From NCBI GenBank assembly GCA_947502355.1, contig CANMZP010000001.1, positions 62,001 to 126,000 on the forward strand: a stretch of 64,000 bases of DNA, read 5' to 3'. Positions 51,590-60,413 of this stretch are shown one piece after another. This DNA comes from an uncultured Thalassotalea sp. (GTDB lineage Bacteria > Pseudomonadota > Gammaproteobacteria > Enterobacterales > Alteromonadaceae). Positions within the stretch are counted from its first letter, which is position 1. Every line of letters begins with the position of its first letter. A program made the translations under genes and the position numbers. The notes beneath the pieces were generated by a model that made no database searches, was not told the origin of the DNA, and saw nothing but the letters and a program-made list of their open reading frames with translations.

Positions 51590-54058
51590 GTGGAATTTTC
51601 AATATGGTTTTTAGCAGCCGTGGCACTAACCGGCTATCTGTCATACACACGAGCATCGCTTGGCGTGTTCACATCGGTGTATGTATTGCTGATGATTGTA
51701 AGTACAATTATGGACTTTACTGGCTTGGTATCTTGGATAATTTTCGCCTTAATCGCCATCCCGTTAAATTCGCGAAACATTCGTAAGCAGTTAATCAGCG
51801 AACAATTGCTTAAGGCATTTAGAAAAATCATGCCTGAAATGTCAACGACAGAGCGAGAAGCATTAAACGCGGGTACAACTTGGTTTGATGCAGAGCTATT
51901 TCAGGGTGATCCAAACTGGAAAAAATTGCATAACTTCCCTCAGCCAAGATTGTCTGCTGAAGAGCAAGCCTTTTTAGATGGCCCTTGTGAAGAAGTTTGT
52001 CGTATGTGTGATGATTGGGAAACAACCCATGAGTTGGCCGATTTGACTCCAGAAGTATGGCAATACCTAAAAGACAATAAATTCTTCGCCATGATCATCA
52101 AGAAAAAATATGGCGGTTTAGAGTTTAGTGCTTATGCCCAGTCGCGTGTTTTACAAAAGCTAACCAGTGTTTCTAGTGTGCTTTCGAGTACGGTGGGTGT
52201 ACCTAACTCATTAGGCCCAGGAGAGCTATTACAACACTATGGCACGAAGGATCAGCAAGACTACTACTTACCTCGCTTGGTAACTGGTGAAGAAATTCCT
52301 TGTTTTGCCCTAACCAGCCCAGAAGCGGGTTCAGATGCAGGAGCGATTCCAGACTTTGGTATTGTTTGTGAAGGTGAATTCAATGGCGAAAAAGTGTTGG
52401 GTATGCGTTTAACGTGGAACAAGCGTTACATTACCCTAGCACCGGTTGCCACCATTTTAGGTTTAGCTTTTAAACTGTATGACCCTGATAAATTATTGGG
52501 TAATGAAAAAGACTTAGGCATTACCTGTGCGCTCATTCCAACCGACCTTGAAGGTGTTGTTACCGGTCGTCGTCATTTTCCATTAAACGTCACATTCCAA
52601 AATGGTCCAACCCAAGGTAATGATATTTTTGTGCCATTGGACTTCATTATTGGTGGTGCACAAATGGCCGGACAAGGCTGGCGTATGCTGGTTGAATGTT
52701 TAAGTGTTGGTCGTTCAATCACCCTACCTTCTAACTCAGCTGGTGGCATTAAATCAATGGCTCTAGCAACGGGTGCATATAGCCGCATTCGTCGTCAATT
52801 TAAATTGCCAATTGGTAAAATGGAAGGTATTGAAGAGCCACTAGCCAGACTTGGTGGTAACGCTTACTTAATGGATGCCGTAACGACCATGTCTACTGGT
52901 GCTATCGACTTAGGCGAAAAGCCGTCGGTTATTGGCGCGATTTGTAAATATCATTTAACCGAAAAATTGCGCGATGGTTTAACCGATGCCATGGACATTC
53001 ATGGTGGTAAAGGGGTGTGTTTAGGTCCTAAAAACTACCTTGGCCGTGGTTATCAAGGGGCTCCTATTGCAATCACCGTTGAAGGGGCAAACATCTTAAC
53101 GCGTAATATGATCATTTATGGACAAGGGGCAATTCGTTGTCATCCATATGTTTTGTCAGAGCTTGAAGCCGCTTCTAATGATGATTTTGAACAAGCGGTT
53201 GACGATTTTGATCAAGCGTTATTCGGTCATATCGGATTTTCAATTTCGAACACCATTCGCAGTGTGTGGTTCTCACTGACTGGGGCTCATTTTGTTGGCA
53301 GTCCATACAAAGACGTAACACGTCGCTACTACCAATTAATGACCCGCTTTAGCTCAAATTTGGCTTATATGTCTGATTTATCTATGGCGACATTAGGCGG
53401 TGACTTAAAACGCCGTGAACGTATTTCAGCTCGTTTAGGCGATATATTAAGTTACTTATACCTTGCTTCGGCAACGTTAAAACGTTTTAACGATGAAGGT
53501 CGTAAAGCTGAAGATGTTGTTTTAATGCAATGGGCTATGGAAGATACCTTGTATCGTTGTGAGCTTGCCATGAGTGAGTTAATTGAAAACTTCCCGAATA
53601 AGGTTGTGGCGATGTTGTTTAAAGCAACGGTAATGCCGTTTGGTAAAGCAACGCGTAAACCAAGCGATAAGCTTGATCATAAAGTAGCACGTTTATTACA
53701 AACCCCTTGTGAAGCACGTGACCGCTTAGGTGAAGGGCAATACATTACCCGTGATAAAGAAAATCTATTGGGTGAATTAGAAGAAACCCTAGAGAATATT
53801 TTGGCGAGTGAAAAAATTGTCGATAAAATCAATGAAGCAACCGGCAAACGTCATGCCATTATTAATTTGGACAAGTTAGCCGAGACCGCGTTAGCACAAG
53901 GCATTATTAACCAAGAGGAAGCGAAATTGCTGACCATTACTGAAGCGCAACGTTTGTCGGTCATTAACGTTGATGATTTTGATAATGACGAGATTGTTGT
54001 TAACAAAGCAAAATTTGCTGAAAACATGCAAGAGAAAACCAATCATCAAGCAGCGTAA
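51590..54058 (+). CDS. fadE: Acyl-CoA dehydrogenase FadE
   Basis: FadE performs the first oxidation of fatty acyl-CoA in beta-oxidation. The 822-residue protein is the long FadE type (E. coli 814). It has two N-terminal membrane helices (about residues 2-20 and 28-48), then the ACAD domains: [19 protein letters not shown] near 238, [18 protein letters not shown] near 374 and [20 protein letters not shown] near 470, and the FadE C-terminal extension. The start is GTG at 51590 with GGAG upstream. A FadR-like box lies over the promoter region. Confidence 0.96.
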   Translation: MEFSIWFLAAVALTGYLSYTRASLGVFTSVYVLLMIVSTIMDFTGLVSWIIFALIAIPLNSRNIRKQLISEQLLKAFRKIMPEMSTTEREALNAGTTWFDAELFQGDPNWKKLHNFPQPRLSAEEQAFLDGPCEEVCRMCDDWETTHELADLTPEVWQYLKDNKFFAMIIKKKYGGLEFSAYAQSRVLQKLTSVSSVLSSTVGVPNSLGPGELLQHYGTKDQQDYYLPRLVTGEEIPCFALTSPEAGSDAGAIPDFGIVCEGEFNGEKVLGMRLTWNKRYITLAPVATILGLAFKLYDPDKLLGNEKDLGITCALIPTDLEGVVTGRRHFPLNVTFQNGPTQGNDIFVPLDFIIGGAQMAGQGWRMLVECLSVGRSITLPSNSAGGIKSMALATGAYSRIRRQFKLPIGKMEGIEEPLARLGGNAYLMDAVTTMSTGAIDLGEKPSVIGAICKYHLTEKLRDGLTDAMDIHGGKGVCLGPKNYLGRGYQGAPIAITVEGANILTRNMIIYGQGAIRCHPYVLSELEAASNDDFEQAVDDFDQALFGHIGFSISNTIRSVWFSLTGAHFVGSPYKDVTRRYYQLMTRFSSNLAYMSDLSMATLGGDLKRRERISARLGDILSYLYLASATLKRFNDEGRKAEDVVLMQWAMEDTLYRCELAMSELIENFPNKVVAMLFKATVMPFGKATRKPSDKLDHKVARLLQTPCEARDRLGEGQYITRDKENLLGELEETLENILASEKIVDKINEATGKRHAIINLDKLAETALAQGIINQEEAKLLTITEAQRLSVINVDDFDNDEIVVNKAKFAENMQEKTNHQAA

Positions 54059-54078
54059 TGTCCCTTGTTGATTTACTT

Positions 54079-54110
54079 GGGTAATCGCCAGTTTTTTGAT
54101 TACCCTTTTT
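54079..54110 (+). terminator. Rho-independent terminator of fadE
   Basis: An 8-bp perfect stem GGGTAATC/GATTACCC (54079-54086 with 54098-54105) is followed by TTTTT. A second hairpin with T7 lies at 54169-54197, overlapping the end of the converging SRPBCC gene. Confidence 0.85.
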
Positions 54111-54146
54111 GTGATCACAAGCTTTTGATCACAAGTTTTTGATTAC
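54107..54146 (+). repeat. Short degenerate direct repeats with a palindrome
   Basis: TTTTGTGATCACAAG, TTTTGATCACAAG and TTTTTGATTACA follow each other. The first holds the perfect 12-bp palindrome TTGTGATCACAA (54109-54120). It lies between the fadE terminator and a converging gene. Confidence 0.7.
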
Positions 54147-54181
54147 ATTAGTACCGTAGTCATTTTATAGGGAACTGTTCT

Positions 54182-54631
54182 TCAGTTCCCTTTTTTTATC
54201 TGTTGCTCAGCAAAATGCTTAAAATTGCTTAAGGATGCCTGCGACTGTTTTTTAAACATGTTCGGCATCAACATAATCAACAAGCGAACAAACCCAGAAC
54301 ACTTGTACTCATTCTTACAAACCCACAACGTGGTGGTATCATCGAGTTTATGAAACGAGTGCTCGACCAAATTCCACACATTTGGCGTTTCTAAAACCGC
54401 CGTATAAAATGCAGGTAGGTTGTTGTTCGTAACCGTTTGGGTCATCAATATCTGCTTTTCTCCCATTCGATATAACAGCTGGGTTTCAGCCCCTACTTGG
54501 CCATAGGTTCCACTAACAACATTGGCTTCTATCAGATCAGGTTGCCAAAGGGGCAGGTTTTCAACGTTAAGAAATAACTCGACCACTTTATCAATGGCGA
54601 CGTTAATCTCAACCTCATGTATAAACTTCAT
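54182..54631 (-). CDS. SRPBCC-fold protein
   Basis: This 149-residue protein has the START/Bet v1-like pattern: KFIHEVEINVAIDKVVELFL at the N terminus, ENLPLWQPDLIEAN near residue 28, a central beta sheet with GAETQLLYRMGEKQILMTQTV, and a long C-terminal helix QSQASLSNFKHFAEQQIKKG. Such proteins bind hydrophobic ligands; the ligand is unknown. There is no signal peptide. It is divergent from the Rieske oxygenase gene with about 200 bases between, so a functional tie is possible but unproven. Confidence 0.85.
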   Translation of the reverse strand: MKFIHEVEINVAIDKVVELFLNVENLPLWQPDLIEANVVSGTYGQVGAETQLLYRMGEKQILMTQTVTNNNLPAFYTAVLETPNVWNLVEHSFHKLDDTTTLWVCKNEYKCSGFVRLLIMLMPNMFKKQSQASLSNFKHFAEQQIKKGN

Positions 54632-54838
54632 TACCCTACCCTAAGCTACCAAGCCTTAAAATTAGCTATATCCAGTATAGTCTCTTGTTTAGAGTATGCT
54701 GTTGGATAATCACTAGAATTAACCAAATACGCTGTTTTGTGTCCTCTTATAGACATTGGCTAAAAAATTAAAAGTCAAAACTACGGGATTGGCTATACTA
54801 AAAATCAAACACGATTTCAGACTAAGTGTGGGTCATCA

Positions 54839-55918
54839 ATGACAATAAAAGCACAGATAAATCAATACAATGCAGAGTTACCTATTGAGTCGGCCTCAAC
54901 CCCACCAAGCAGTTGGTATACCTGTGATAAAATTTTTAAACACGAGCAACAAACGGTTTTCACAAAAAGTTGGATAATGGCTGCACGTAGAGAACAGTTT
55001 AAAAATGACGGGGATTACGTCGCGTTAGACGTTGCCAACCAACCCATAGTGATTGTTAAATCGACGGGCATAAAGGCTTTTTACAATGTTTGCCGTCATC
55101 ACGCAGCCCAAGTTATGCCCAATGGTGAAGGTTGTACCAAGCGACTGACTTGTCCTTACCATGGCTGGACCTATCAACTTGATGGCAATTTATTATCCAC
55201 ACCGCAATTTGGCGAAGTGAAAAATTTCAATAAACACACTCAGGGGTTAAAGCCGGTAAGAGTGGCCGAATGGCAGCACTGGGTATTTATTTGTCTTGAT
55301 GAACAAGCAGAGTCACTTGAAAGTTTCCTTGGCGCCCTGTGGCAAGACATCCCGGCCCTTGGCATTAACAACATGAAATTTCATAAACGGGTTAGTTACC
55401 AACTTAATTGCAACTGGAAAGTGTATGTCGATAATTACCTAGACGGTGGCTACCATGTGCCTTTTTTGCACAAAGGATTAAACAGTGCGCTTAATGGCAA
55501 ATACTATAAAATTGAAACCAAAGATCAGTTTTGTCTGCAATCTTGCCCAACCAAAGACCGTGATAATGAATTTTCAAAAGTTAGAACAGGAACTGCCCGT
55601 TATTACTGGCAATACCCTAACCTAATGCTCAATTCTTATGATGGCATTTTAGGACTGATGTTAGTGGAGGCGATCAGCGTAAATACCTGCAAGGTCAGTT
55701 TCGATTATTATTTTGATGACACCAATCCCAACAACACCACTGAGTTTAAAAACAGCAGCGTCGAGGTTGCCGATAAAGTCCAAGATGAAGACCGTTTAGT
55801 GTGTGAGTCGGTGCAAAAAGGACTCGCTAGTAATGGTTACGAAACCGGTCGGTTATCGGTAGATAAAGAAGCCGGAGAACATTTATTTCACCGGCTTCTG
55901 TTTAGAGATATGAGTTAA
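54839..55918 (+). CDS. Rieske non-heme iron oxygenase, alpha subunit type
   Basis: This 359-residue protein has a Rieske [2Fe-2S] domain with C85-x-H87 and C105-x2-H108 (FYNVCRHHAAQ and LTCPYHGWTYQLDG). Its catalytic iron motif VDNYLDGGYHVPFLH lies near residue 197, with histidines 206 and 211. It resembles choline monooxygenase and related N-demethylase or betaine hydroxylase alpha subunits. No reductase or ferredoxin gene adjoins, so it must use partners elsewhere. The substrate is unknown. A transporter gene lies convergent next door. The ATG at 54839 is clear. Confidence 0.9.
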   Translation: MTIKAQINQYNAELPIESASTPPSSWYTCDKIFKHEQQTVFTKSWIMAARREQFKNDGDYVALDVANQPIVIVKSTGIKAFYNVCRHHAAQVMPNGEGCTKRLTCPYHGWTYQLDGNLLSTPQFGEVKNFNKHTQGLKPVRVAEWQHWVFICLDEQAESLESFLGALWQDIPALGINNMKFHKRVSYQLNCNWKVYVDNYLDGGYHVPFLHKGLNSALNGKYYKIETKDQFCLQSCPTKDRDNEFSKVRTGTARYYWQYPNLMLNSYDGILGLMLVEAISVNTCKVSFDYYFDDTNPNNTTEFKNSSVEVADKVQDEDRLVCESVQKGLASNGYETGRLSVDKEAGEHLFHRLLFRDMS

Positions 55919-55946
55919 AGCGTTAGCGTATTATGCGCAGGAAGCA

Positions 55947-57263
55947 TTACGCTTTTTGCAAAGCGGCTTTTGATTTCATCCGAACAAACACATAAAAAGG
56001 GACACCACAAACAAGTAATACACAACCCCAAAGGATAGTTTGCTTACCGGTGTTTATAATGATCCACGCTGAAAACACACTCGCCATGATGGAAATAACA
56101 CAGTGCATTATCGTTTTAAACATTGGCTGTTTTTTACGAAGCATCGTGAGTAAGTTGACTATCGAACATAACAAATAAGGCAACACCGTTGCTAACGTTG
56201 ATAATAAAATCACGAACGTAAATTGATTTACCAAACGTTCGTTGTAATTCATCATCACAAAAATCGATACCATAATCGTTGAGATCACAATCGCGGTCAC
56301 CGGCGTTCCTTGCTTTGACTGTTTAGCAAACATTGCTGGAAACAATTTATCTTTTGCCGCAGACATAGCGATTTGGCCAACACAAAGGGTCCAGCCATTT
56401 AATGCACCAAAACATGAGATAACAGCAATGCCCGCCATTAAGTAATAGGCCCAATCGCCCCAAATAATTTGTGCGGCTTCGGCAAAAGGCGCATTTGACT
56501 GGCTTAATTGCTCAGGCTCAATCAACCCTAAAATAACCGTCGTACTTGGAATATAAATACAGGCCGTAATCAAAGTCCCCATAATGGCCGCTCTTGGAAT
56601 ATTGCGTTTTGGGTTTTCAATTTCATCGGCGGGGACATTCGCGGACTCCATGCCAAGAAAGGCCCACATGGTAAGTGCCGCGGTTGCCGATATAGCCGCA
56701 AACGTCGAGTCATCGGTGCGATTAAAAGGCTCTAAGTAAGCAACATTGAACTGGCTTGCCCCCCATAACGCTATTGCAAGCAACGGCAGGACTTTAATGA
56801 TGGTGGTAGAAAGCTGAACTTTACCGGCCTTTTCAACACTGGCCACATTAACCAACACCAGTATCCATAAAAACGATAACGTCGCTGCCGCGCCCAGCAA
56901 GGCATTTTCGGCAAGGGTAGGAATAAACACCGATAAATAACTGACTAACGCAATGGCAATAGCGGCATTGGCAGCTATTACACAAATCCAGTAACCCCAG
57001 GCAACCAAAAAGCCAATAAAGTCACCAAACTCATTTCGACAATATACGTAAGGGCCGCCGGAGCCAGATACGTTCTTGGCCAAATTGGCAAACACATACG
57101 CTAAGGTTAATGCACCAAGAGCGGAAATAATCCAACCACCGACGCTAATGCCACCATAAAGGGCGAGAGATGCGGGTAATAAAAACACCCCGCTGCCTAT
57201 CATATTTCCGGTAACCAAAGAGGTTGCGGTCCACAACCCAAGGGCAGGTTTTCTACTACTCAT
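55947..57263 (-). CDS. APC-family amino acid/polyamine permease
   Basis: This 438-residue inner-membrane protein has twelve predicted helices and the APC/AdiC-like start: LGLWTATSLVTGNMIGSGVF with the glycine-rich unwound helix 1, SGSGGPYVYCRNEFGDFIGF near residue 65, FLGMESANVPADEIENPKRN near 207 and GWTLCVGQIAMSAAKDKLFP near 295. AdiC/PotE-type members exchange arginine, agmatine, lysine or polyamines. The substrate here is not determinable. It ends 29 bases from the converging Rieske gene. Confidence 0.93.
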   Translation of the reverse strand: MSSRKPALGLWTATSLVTGNMIGSGVFLLPASLALYGGISVGGWIISALGALTLAYVFANLAKNVSGSGGPYVYCRNEFGDFIGFLVAWGYWICVIAANAAIAIALVSYLSVFIPTLAENALLGAAATLSFLWILVLVNVASVEKAGKVQLSTTIIKVLPLLAIALWGASQFNVAYLEPFNRTDDSTFAAISATAALTMWAFLGMESANVPADEIENPKRNIPRAAIMGTLITACIYIPSTTVILGLIEPEQLSQSNAPFAEAAQIIWGDWAYYLMAGIAVISCFGALNGWTLCVGQIAMSAAKDKLFPAMFAKQSKQGTPVTAIVISTIMVSIFVMMNYNERLVNQFTFVILLSTLATVLPYLLCSIVNLLTMLRKKQPMFKTIMHCVISIMASVFSAWIIINTGKQTILWGCVLLVCGVPFYVFVRMKSKAALQKA

Positions 57264-57422
57264 TATAAAACCACTTATTTTTATTATTATTTTTACAGTT
57301 GAATAACAACTGTAAAGCCGATAAGGTTTTTGAGCAAGGACAAAAGCGAGTTTTCTGCTTTATAACCAAGATATTATGGCTATCAGCCTTGAAAGTTAGC
57401 CAGAGGGGCTGCAGAGGTACAT

Positions 57423-58094
57423 ATGAAACCAACAACCATACTGTTCGATATAAACGAAACCGTGCTAAACCTTGCGGTATTAAGGCCCAAGTTTCAGCAC
57501 ATTCTTGGCGATGCCAATTTAACCGAGACCTGGTTTTCAATGCTACTGCATTCATCGACTGTCTGTTTGGCAACCAAGCTAACAACCAATTTTGCCAGTT
57601 TGGCAGGCATTGCCCTTGAGTCACTTGCGGCACGAAAACGCCTAACGTTAACGGCGGAAGAAACGGATGAGATCCTTTCAACGTTTGCCAACCTACAAGC
57701 GCATTCTGACATAACCCCAGCATTAACCCAATTAAAACAGGCAGGGTTTAACGTTGTGGCTTTGTCAAATTCATCGCAAGCATTGTTAGTATCGCAATTA
57801 ACCCATGCTGGGTTAATGCCATATTTTGATGACATTATTTCCGTCGAACGTGCCAGCACCTTTAAGCCGAGTGCTGATGCCTATCGATATGCTGCCAAGG
57901 TATTAGATAAAAACGTAGAAGAGTTGATGCTGGTTGCCACCCACGATTGGGATACGCATGGGGCGATGAGTGCGGGTTTACAAGCGGCCTATATTGACCG
58001 AAGCGGCGCGCCCTATCACCGGCTTTATTTAAAACCGGAGATAATGGCGACCAATATGCAAGGAATTGCTCAGCAAATTATTGAGTTAACCTAG
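57423..58094 (+). CDS. HAD-superfamily hydrolase, haloacid dehalogenase type II-like
   Basis: This 223-residue protein has HAD motif I in LFDINETVLNL (nucleophile D9), the second motif in NVVALSNSSQALL near residue 115, the lysine motif in ERASTFKPSADAYRYA near 142 and motif IV in LMLVATHDWDTHGAMSAGLQ near 168. This is the layout of class I, type II haloacid dehalogenase-like proteins, many of which are phosphatases. The substrate is unknown. It is divergent from the APC permease with 160 bases between. A 13-bp tandem duplication (atgagtgagctat, 58102-58127) lies just behind it. Confidence 0.92.
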   Translation: MKPTTILFDINETVLNLAVLRPKFQHILGDANLTETWFSMLLHSSTVCLATKLTTNFASLAGIALESLAARKRLTLTAEETDEILSTFANLQAHSDITPALTQLKQAGFNVVALSNSSQALLVSQLTHAGLMPYFDDIISVERASTFKPSADAYRYAAKVLDKNVEELMLVATHDWDTHGAMSAGLQAAYIDRSGAPYHRLYLKPEIMATNMQGIAQQIIELT

Positions 58095-58144
58095 TCGTTA
58101 AATGAGTGAGCTATATGAGTGAGCTATACGAATTAACTGTACGA

Positions 58145-59533
58145 TTAGCCGCGAATAACGCGCACTCGAAACTTACGGTTTTTAATGCGGCCATTTTCAA
58201 GTTTTTTAAGGGCCACTTTGTGAACTGAGCGCTTAACGGCGACATAGGCAAAGTTTTGCGAGACGCTGATTTTACCTACTTGCGCCCCTTCAATGCCATT
58301 ATTGCCGGTTAGTGCACCTAAGATATCACCAGGCCTTACTTTATCGCGTTTACCACCATCAATTTGCAAGGTGATCATATTGGGTTTGCGAATAGGGTTA
58401 TTTAGCACCTGTAAATCCGGTAACTCTTCACCTGCAATTTTTCGGTCAAGATAATCTTCTAATAAAGCCACTTTGTAGCTTTCTTTGTCACTAAATAATG
58501 AACAAGCAACCCCTTTGCTGCCGGCTCGACCTGTACGACCAATACGGTGAATATGTACTTCGGTATCTAAAGCGATGTGATAATTAATGACCGCATCTAG
58601 GGCATCAATATCTAAACCACGTGCTGCTACATCAGTTGCCACCATGACATTGGCACTTTTATTGGCAAAACGTACCAAGGTTTGATCTCTATCTCTTTGC
58701 TCTAAGTCACCATGTAATGCCAATACACTGAAGCCGTAATTTGCCAGTTGGTCTGCGACCATTTGTACGTCTTTTTTCGTATTACAAAAAATCACGCAAG
58801 ACTCAGGGTTGTGCTCACTCAATAATAGGCGCACGGCTTGCAGACGATCATCATTAGATTCGACATGGTAAAAGTGTTGTGAAATCGTGGTGTTCTCGTG
58901 TTTTGACTCCACCTTAACCATTTTCGGGTTTTGCATAATGCGCTGTGAAATTTGCTGAATTTTTTTCGGGAACGTCGCACTAAACAATAGGGTTTGACGA
59001 TGTTTTGGCGTTCGGTCAACAATATTATCTAATGCTGCCTGAAAGCCCATTTCAAGCATACGGTCGGCTTCATCAAGCACCAATAAATTTAAATCAACTA
59101 GCGACAAGGTACCTTTTATTACGTGCTCTTCAATACGCCCAGGGGTACCAACAATGATATGCGCACCGTGCTCTAATGAGCCAATTTGCGGACCAAAAGG
59201 CATACCACCACACAGGGTCAAAATCTTAATGTTGTGAATACCACGCGCAAGTTTTCGTAATTCTTTTGCTACTTGGTCAGCTAATTCACGGGTTGGACAC
59301 AACACCATGGATTGCACGCGATAGCGTTTTACTTCAAGCTTTTCCAGCATTCCCAAACCAAATGCCGCGGTTTTACCTGAGCCAGTTTTTGCCTGAGCGA
59401 TAACATCTTTACCTTGAATAATATCTGGCAGACTTTGTGCCTGAATGTCAGTCATTTGCTTATAGCCAAGGCTGACAAGGTTTTCGGTAAGGGCGGGGTT
59501 AAGGTTTAACGTTGAAAAATTGCTTTGGCTCAA
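58145..59533 (-). CDS. dbpA: ATP-dependent RNA helicase DbpA
   Basis: DbpA is a DEAD-box helicase stimulated by 23S rRNA hairpin 92 during 50S assembly. The 462-residue protein (E. coli 457) has Q-motif region YKQMTDIQAQSLP, Walker A AKTGSGKTAAFG near residue 48, PTRELADQ, VGTPGRIEEH, DEAD near 152, SAT, ARGLDIDALDAVI and HRIGRTGRAGSKG near 331, and the C-terminal DbpA RNA-binding domain from about 385 (KRDKVRPGDILGALTG). A terminator-like hairpin lies 30 bases upstream. Confidence 0.96.
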   Translation of the reverse strand: MSQSNFSTLNLNPALTENLVSLGYKQMTDIQAQSLPDIIQGKDVIAQAKTGSGKTAAFGLGMLEKLEVKRYRVQSMVLCPTRELADQVAKELRKLARGIHNIKILTLCGGMPFGPQIGSLEHGAHIIVGTPGRIEEHVIKGTLSLVDLNLLVLDEADRMLEMGFQAALDNIVDRTPKHRQTLLFSATFPKKIQQISQRIMQNPKMVKVESKHENTTISQHFYHVESNDDRLQAVRLLLSEHNPESCVIFCNTKKDVQMVADQLANYGFSVLALHGDLEQRDRDQTLVRFANKSANVMVATDVAARGLDIDALDAVINYHIALDTEVHIHRIGRTGRAGSKGVACSLFSDKESYKVALLEDYLDRKIAGEELPDLQVLNNPIRKPNMITLQIDGGKRDKVRPGDILGALTGNNGIEGAQVGKISVSQNFAYVAVKRSVHKVALKKLENGRIKNRKFRVRVIRG

Positions 59534-59562
59534 GGGAACTCTCTTTTGAACAGAAATAAAAG

Positions 59563-59591
59563 AGCGATTTTTATTATTAATAAAAATCGCT
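59563..59591 (-). terminator. Terminator between the XRE gene and dbpA
   Basis: A 12-bp stem (59563-59574 with 59580-59591) with a 5-nt loop is followed on the minus strand by TTTTATTTC. It lies 46 bases behind the XRE gene and only 30 bases before the dbpA start, so it could also sit in the dbpA leader. Confidence 0.75.
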
Positions 59592-59636
59592 ACTTAACAG
59601 ATACCTATGATTATACCATCGGCAGGAGAAGAATGC

Positions 59637-59831
59637 TTATTCATCCTCAAAAAAGATCTCTTCAATACGCATTGCAAACAATCTGGCTACTTTAAAGGCC
59701 AGGGGTAAGCTGGGATCATACTTGTCCTTTTCAATGGCGTTAATGGTCTGCCTTGATACCTCTAACTTGAGCGCTAGGTCGGCCTGCGTCCAATCACGCT
59801 CAGCTCGTAATACTTTTAAACGATTTCTCAT
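59637..59831 (-). CDS. Small XRE-family transcriptional regulator
   Basis: This 64-residue protein is one helix-turn-helix domain: NRLKVLRAERDWTQADLALK, then EVSRQTINAIEKDKYDPSLPL and a closing helix with FKVARLFAMRIEEIFF. It belongs to the short YdaS/YozG-like regulators usually paired with a small membrane protein gene. Its ATG overlaps the end of the upstream membrane gene by 4 bases (ATGA), so they are co-translated. It probably represses its own operon through the inverted repeat at 60265-60320. Confidence 0.93.
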   Translation of the reverse strand: MRNRLKVLRAERDWTQADLALKLEVSRQTINAIEKDKYDPSLPLAFKVARLFAMRIEEIFFEDE

Positions 59832-60244
59832 CCGTATTTTCTCGTGCCTTTATAAATGCCAACGGCATAGGCTGCTACCATAATCATCGCTAAATGAGAT
59901 ATCTCAGCATCGGCAGGGATCACATTGGTGACATCTAAATTGGAATACGCCATGCCAATAATCAAACCAGAACCCAAAGATAAAGCCATGGCCTCTAATT
60001 GGATTTTCTGCTGCATTTCATCCATGCAACGAATATGATCACGATTGGCGATAATCATGCCTGCCCCAATCGCTAGATTGACTAAAATGCTTATAATGGA
60101 AAACACTTCGTTATAGTCCCAAATAAATTTTGGCCCAAAATTGGTGATTGCCATGGTTAATACCCAGCCACCAGTCCACCAGCCTAATAATTTTGTCCTT
60201 TTCTGCATTTCTGTTGATTGCACACTTTGATTGCTATCGTTCAT
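59828..60244 (-). CDS. Small membrane protein paired with the XRE regulator
   Basis: This protein of about 138 residues has four predicted helices: LLGWWTGGWVLTMAITNFG, a segment near the FSIISILVNLAIGAGMII stretch, LEAMALSLGSGLIIGMAYS and HLAMIMVAAYAVGIY. A charged loop with RDHIRCMDEMQQKIQ lies in the middle. The family is uncharacterised but commonly found beside XRE regulators of this type. The ATG at 60244 has a GGTGG stretch before it; the frame is open further up to 60310 but that would start inside the promoter. Confidence 0.82.
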   Translation of the reverse strand: MNDSNQSVQSTEMQKRTKLLGWWTGGWVLTMAITNFGPKFIWDYNEVFSIISILVNLAIGAGMIIANRDHIRCMDEMQQKIQLEAMALSLGSGLIIGMAYSNLDVTNVIPADAEISHLAMIMVAAYAVGIYKGTRKYG

Positions 60245-60264
60245 ATTACCACCTTGACATAATG

Positions 60265-60320
60265 TAAAGCTAACTTGACTTGATGTTACAACAAAAAACC
60301 ATAAAGTCAAGCTTACTTTA
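60265..60320 (-). promoter_or_regulatory. Inverted-repeat operator and promoter of the XRE operon
   Basis: Arms of 17 bp (60265-60281 and 60304-60320) match as inverted copies with 3 mismatches around AGCTTGACTT-like cores. On the minus strand the upstream arm contains TTGACT, with a -10-like TAACAT after a 16-base spacer, so a bound repressor would cover the promoter. The palindromic layout suits a dimeric XRE protein. Confidence 0.6.
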
Positions 60321-60413
60321 CTTTATGGTTTTTACTTTTGTGAAAATTGTCATTGAAGATGAGAATATCCATTACGGTTTAAATAGCAATAGATTATCTT
60401 TAAGTTGTATTAG

